Positions 5,016-7,971 of a stretch of DNA of 7,971 nucleotides are shown here, one piece after another. The notes beneath the pieces are model-generated. The model saw nothing but the letters and a program-made list of their open reading frames with translations. It had not been told where the DNA came from and made no database searches. This DNA comes from Nitratifractor sp. (GTDB taxonomy: Bacteria; Campylobacterota; Campylobacteria; Campylobacterales; Sulfurovaceae): NCBI GenBank assembly GCA_015490055.1, contig WFYP01000125.1, positions 1 to 7,971 on the forward strand, given 5' to 3'. Made by a program: the position numbers and the translations under genes. The number at the start of each line of letters is the position of its first letter. Position 1 is the stretch's first letter.

Positions 5016-7850
5016 TTATGCTTTGTAAATTTTAACTGCACACTTCTTATAGTCTGTCTGTTTACTCATAGGACAAGTTGCATCTAATGTAACTTTGTTA
5101 ATAAATACTTTTTCATCGAACCAAGGTACAAATACTAAACCTCTTGGAGGTCTGTTTCTTCCTCTTGTTTCAACTCTAGCTTTAACTTTACCACGACGAG
5201 ATTCTACCCATACAAGCTCTCCACGCTTAACACCACGCTTTTGTGCATCTTTTGGATTCATATAACAAAGTGCTTCTGGAACTGCACGGAATAGTTCAGG
5301 AACTCTCATTGTCATTGTACCACTATGCCAATGCTCTAGTACACGACCTGTACATAGCCAAGTGTCATACTCTTTATCTGGCATTTCTGGCGGATCCATA
5401 TATGGTCGTGCAAATATTTTTGCTTTATTTGGAATAGGCTTCTTACCAGCTTTTTTATCTGGTTTAGTTAAGCTACCGCTAAATAATTTTTTCGCCAATG
5501 GACCATAGAATGCAAAATCTTTAATACCAGCTGCTTTTGCTGCTTTTGCCGCATATGGGTCATATTTTGTATTAAATCTCCAGAATGTCTCTTTACCATC
5601 AACAACTGGCCATTTAAGTCCACGAACTTTTTGATACATATCAAATGGAGCAAGGTCATGACCATGTCCTCTACCAAACCAAGCATACTCTTCGAATAGA
5701 TATTTATGAACAAAGAATCCATAACCTTTCCACTCTTTACCATCACTACCAAGAACTTTTCTGCTATCTCCAAGAGAATCACTATCATCAAAGCCTTTTA
5801 ATTGAGGGTCATCAATAGTATATTTTTTCGCCTCTTTATTAGCAAAAAGAATATCGAACATAGTTGAATCTTCTTTATAACCCATTTTCTTAGCTGCTTC
5901 AATTACACTAGGAAGAGTTTTCTTACGAGGACCACTTGGTGCATATTCACCCCAAACATCTTTAACAGTAAATCTCTTAGCTAACTCTAACCATTGCCAA
6001 GTATCACTCATTGCATTACCAACAGGTAGTACTTGTTGTTTCCAAAGCTGAGTTCTTCTCTCTGCATTACCGTAACCACCCCATTTTTCGTAAATCATAG
6101 CACTTGGTAATACAAGGTCAGAAACCATAGCCGAAATTCCAGGGTAACCATCTGAAGTAACAATAAAGTTATCTGTTTTTCTAGCTGCTTTAATCCAGTG
6201 GTTAGCATTTGCAGTATCTTGGAATGCGTTACAAACATTAACCCAAGCAAATTTTACTAAACCATCTTCTAATCCTCTTTGAATTGCAACAATATGTTGT
6301 TTACCAACTGGGTTTAGAGTACCTTCTGGAATCATCCATTTTTTCTCTACTTTTGCTCTGTGTTTAGGGTTTTTAACCATTAAGTCAGCTGGATATCTGT
6401 GTGTAAATGTACCAACCTCTCTAGCTGTACCACAAGCACTTGGCTGACCAGTTAGTGAATATGCTCCATTTCCAGGTTTTGCTTGTTTATTTAATAAGAA
6501 GTGAACATTATATGATAGTGTATTATCCCAAGTACCACGAGTGTGTTGGTTCATACCCATTGTCCAGAAACTTACAACTTTTCTATCTTTTTCAATATAA
6601 AGAGCAGCTAAATCTTTAAGTTTTTTCTTGAAACTATCTAGTGGCTCATCAGGGTCACCTTTAACAAGTTTTGCAACATAATCAAGTGTAAATGGCTCTA
6701 AAGATTTTTTATACTCTTCGAAGCTAATCATCCAGTGTGCAAGTGTACCTGGAGTATTTTTCATTACATCACCCTCTTTATATCCGTAAGGTTTCAATGC
6801 AGGTGCTTCTAAATCAGATACTTTTTTAGCCATCTCTTTATTGATAATTTTCATCTCTTTTGCACTATATAAACCAGCAGAACCATCAGGTCTTACAGGT
6901 GTTATAGATTTTTCACCAGCTCTTCTCATACCATAACCAATATTTACAGGACCAGCAGCAAAAACAATATGTTTTTTAACAAAATCCCAATCTATTGCTT
7001 CAGGATGGTTATAAACTATCTCTCTTGCAATATAGTTCCATAGTGCCAAGTCTGTATTTGGACGGAAGATAATATTAAAGTCACTTAAATCACAACTTCT
7101 GTGAGTATAAGTTTGAATATTTACAACTTTAACTCTATCTGGGTCAGATAATTTTCTGTCTGTAACACGAGACCAAAGAATAGGGTGCATCTCTGCCATG
7201 TTTGAACCCCAAGAGATAATAGTATCAGTAAGTTCAATATCATCATAACAACCACTTGGCTCATCTATACCGAATGTTTGGTAGAAACCAACAACAGCAG
7301 ATGCCATACAGTGTCTTGCATTTGGGTCAATAGCGTTAGAGCGGAAACCTGCTTTCATCATTTTTAATGCAGCATAACCTTCCATAATTGTATATTGCCC
7401 TGAACCAAATACAGCAACACCCTCTGGTCCTTTCTCTTTTAGAGCTTTTTTAATCTGTTTTTCCATCTCATCGAAAGCTTGCTTCCATGAAATTGGTTTA
7501 AATTGACCTTTTTTATCAAACTCGCCTTTTTCATTAACTCTCATTAATGGCTGAGTAAGTCTATCCGCACCATACATAATCTTAGCATTAAAATAACCTT
7601 TAATACAGTTAAGACCTCTGTTTACTGGTGCTGCTGGGTCACCTTTTACTGCAACAATTTTACCATCTTTTGTCGCAAGCATAATACCACAACCAGTACC
7701 ACAGAAACGACAAGGAGCTTTGTCCCATCGCCAGCCTTGCTCTGCACTTTTAGCAGCTGCTTGTACCTCTTGTGGAACCGAAATCCCAACTGCCGCTGCT
7801 GCTGTAGCTGCTGCAGAACTCTTCAAAAAATCACGTCTATTCATTCCCAT
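5016..7850 (-). CDS. napA: NapA, catalytic Mo-bisMGD subunit of periplasmic nitrate reductase
   Basis: NapA reduces nitrate to nitrite in the periplasm at a molybdenum bis-MGD centre. The 944-residue precursor begins with a Tat signal (MNRRDFLKSS followed by an Ala-rich hydrophobic run, cleavage near AQA-like VQA at about 29-31). C47, C50, C54 and C82 form the [4Fe-4S] site. C181 in NARHCMAS is the molybdenum ligand. Conserved family stretches include WTMGMNQHTRG, SLTGQPSACGTAREVGTF, FEEYAWFGRGHGHDLAPFD and the C-terminal TGRVLEHWHSGTMT and ETRGRNRPP. The protein is about 110 residues longer than the E. coli enzyme, mainly through an insertion at about 311-370, as known for Campylobacterota NapA. 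The ATG at 7850 is chosen over the one two codons later because AGGAGG lies five bases upstream of it. Confidence 0.98.
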   Translation of the reverse strand: MGMNRRDFLKSSAAATAAAAVGISVPQEVQAAAKSAEQGWRWDKAPCRFCGTGCGIMLATKDGKIVAVKGDPAAPVNRGLNCIKGYFNAKIMYGADRLTQPLMRVNEKGEFDKKGQFKPISWKQAFDEMEKQIKKALKEKGPEGVAVFGSGQYTIMEGYAALKMMKAGFRSNAIDPNARHCMASAVVGFYQTFGIDEPSGCYDDIELTDTIISWGSNMAEMHPILWSRVTDRKLSDPDRVKVVNIQTYTHRSCDLSDFNIIFRPNTDLALWNYIAREIVYNHPEAIDWDFVKKHIVFAAGPVNIGYGMRRAGEKSITPVRPDGSAGLYSAKEMKIINKEMAKKVSDLEAPALKPYGYKEGDVMKNTPGTLAHWMISFEEYKKSLEPFTLDYVAKLVKGDPDEPLDSFKKKLKDLAALYIEKDRKVVSFWTMGMNQHTRGTWDNTLSYNVHFLLNKQAKPGNGAYSLTGQPSACGTAREVGTFTHRYPADLMVKNPKHRAKVEKKWMIPEGTLNPVGKQHIVAIQRGLEDGLVKFAWVNVCNAFQDTANANHWIKAARKTDNFIVTSDGYPGISAMVSDLVLPSAMIYEKWGGYGNAERRTQLWKQQVLPVGNAMSDTWQWLELAKRFTVKDVWGEYAPSGPRKKTLPSVIEAAKKMGYKEDSTMFDILFANKEAKKYTIDDPQLKGFDDSDSLGDSRKVLGSDGKEWKGYGFFVHKYLFEEYAWFGRGHGHDLAPFDMYQKVRGLKWPVVDGKETFWRFNTKYDPYAAKAAKAAGIKDFAFYGPLAKKLFSGSLTKPDKKAGKKPIPNKAKIFARPYMDPPEMPDKEYDTWLCTGRVLEHWHSGTMTMRVPELFRAVPEALCYMNPKDAQKRGVKRGELVWVESRRGKVKARVETRGRNRPPRGLVFVPWFDEKVFINKVTLDATCPMSKQTDYKKCAVKIYKA

Positions 7851-7855
7851 ATAAA

Positions 7856-7861
7856 CCTCCT
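7856..7861 (-). promoter_or_regulatory. Strong ribosome binding site of napA
   Basis: A perfect AGGAGG on the minus strand lies five bases before the ATG at 7850. This spacing favours that start over the second ATG at 7844, which would leave an 11-base gap. Confidence 0.85.
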
Positions 7862-7881
7862 GATATAAGTAGGGATGAGAT

Positions 7882-7887
7882 ATGATA
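7882..7887 (-). promoter_or_regulatory. Candidate -10 element of the nap operon promoter
   Basis: TATCAT on the minus strand would place transcription start at about 7875, leaving a 24-base leader before napA. The start predicted from it puts the FNR-type box centre at -41.5, the class II activator position, where a -35 element is not needed. The competing hexamer TATAAT at 7903-7908 is a better consensus match but directly abuts the box. Confidence 0.45.
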
Positions 7888-7909
7888 TCACTATTTCTGA
7901 TGATTATAA

Positions 7910-7923
7910 TTGATTTAAGTCAA
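7910..7923 (-). promoter_or_regulatory. FNR/CRP-type regulator binding site upstream of napA
   Basis: TTGAC-TTAA-ATCAA on the minus strand differs from the FNR consensus TTGAT-N4-ATCAA at one base. In Campylobacterota, members of the CRP/FNR family control nitrate respiration (the Nss regulators in Wolinella). The site lies 60-73 bases upstream of the napA start codon and would switch on the whole operon under low oxygen or nitrogen oxides. Which family member binds it cannot be told from the window. Confidence 0.7.
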
Positions 7924-7971
7924 AAATAGATAATATTTTTTAAGTGTTGTAACTATTATTATCATTTAATA

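Noticed and set aside
5468..5791. Minus-strand reading frame of 107 codons inside napA
   Set aside because: It is an alternative frame of the conserved NapA C-terminal region; the napA frame is uninterrupted and highly conserved there.
7941..7971. Possible Fur-like or second regulator site in the GATAATAATAG / GTTACAAC stretch at the right edge
   Set aside because: The AT-rich repeats give only a poor match to a Fur box, and the GTT-AAC dyad is very short. Nothing distinguishes it from background AT-rich promoter DNA.

Overview
The window carries one complete periplasmic nitrate reductase (Nap) operon, read entirely on the minus strand, with its promoter region at the right edge and a gene-free, repeat-rich stretch at the left edge. 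The gene order along transcription is napA, napG, napH, napB, napF, an unrecognised 120-codon gene, napL, napD. A NapC-less napAGHB-L-D layout with the periplasmic propeller protein NapL is typical of Campylobacterota (formerly Epsilonproteobacteria). Low GC content, AT-rich codon use and the enlarged 944-residue NapA agree with this. Having napF points to relatives such as Wolinella, Sulfurimonas, Sulfurovum or Arcobacter-like bacteria rather than Campylobacter jejuni. I cannot name the genus.

Right edge (7851-7971): a strong ribosome binding site for napA, a candidate -10 (TATCAT), and an FNR/CRP-type box (TTGAC-TTAA-ATCAA) whose centre lies exactly at -41.5 from the start site predicted by that -10. 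This is the geometry of an anaerobically activated class II promoter.

Middle (529-7850): eight tightly packed genes. Gaps are 1 to 16 bases, or the genes overlap by 4 bases (napH/napB ATGA, unknown/napL TTGA), so they are almost certainly one transcript. Quinol is presumably oxidised at the NapH-NapG iron-sulfur module, since no napC is present. Electrons pass to the dihaem cytochrome NapB and then to the Mo-bisMGD enzyme NapA in the periplasm. NapD (Tat signal chaperone) and NapF (cytoplasmic Fe-S protein) serve NapA maturation. NapL is an exported accessory propeller of unclear role. The small acidic, cysteine-free protein between napF and napL is the one gene I do not recognise.

Left edge (1-528): no gene that I can support. 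It holds two strong inverted-repeat structures (4-100 and 106-238), which look like a structured RNA or the end of a mobile element running off the window. It also holds a dRS3-like ATTCCC-N8-GGGAAT repeat (360-379) with a degenerate inverted partner (421-447). No classical terminator is visible after napD.

Overall this is mostly a well-understood respiratory operon. The points of real novelty are the unknown nap-embedded gene and the repeat structures downstream of the operon.
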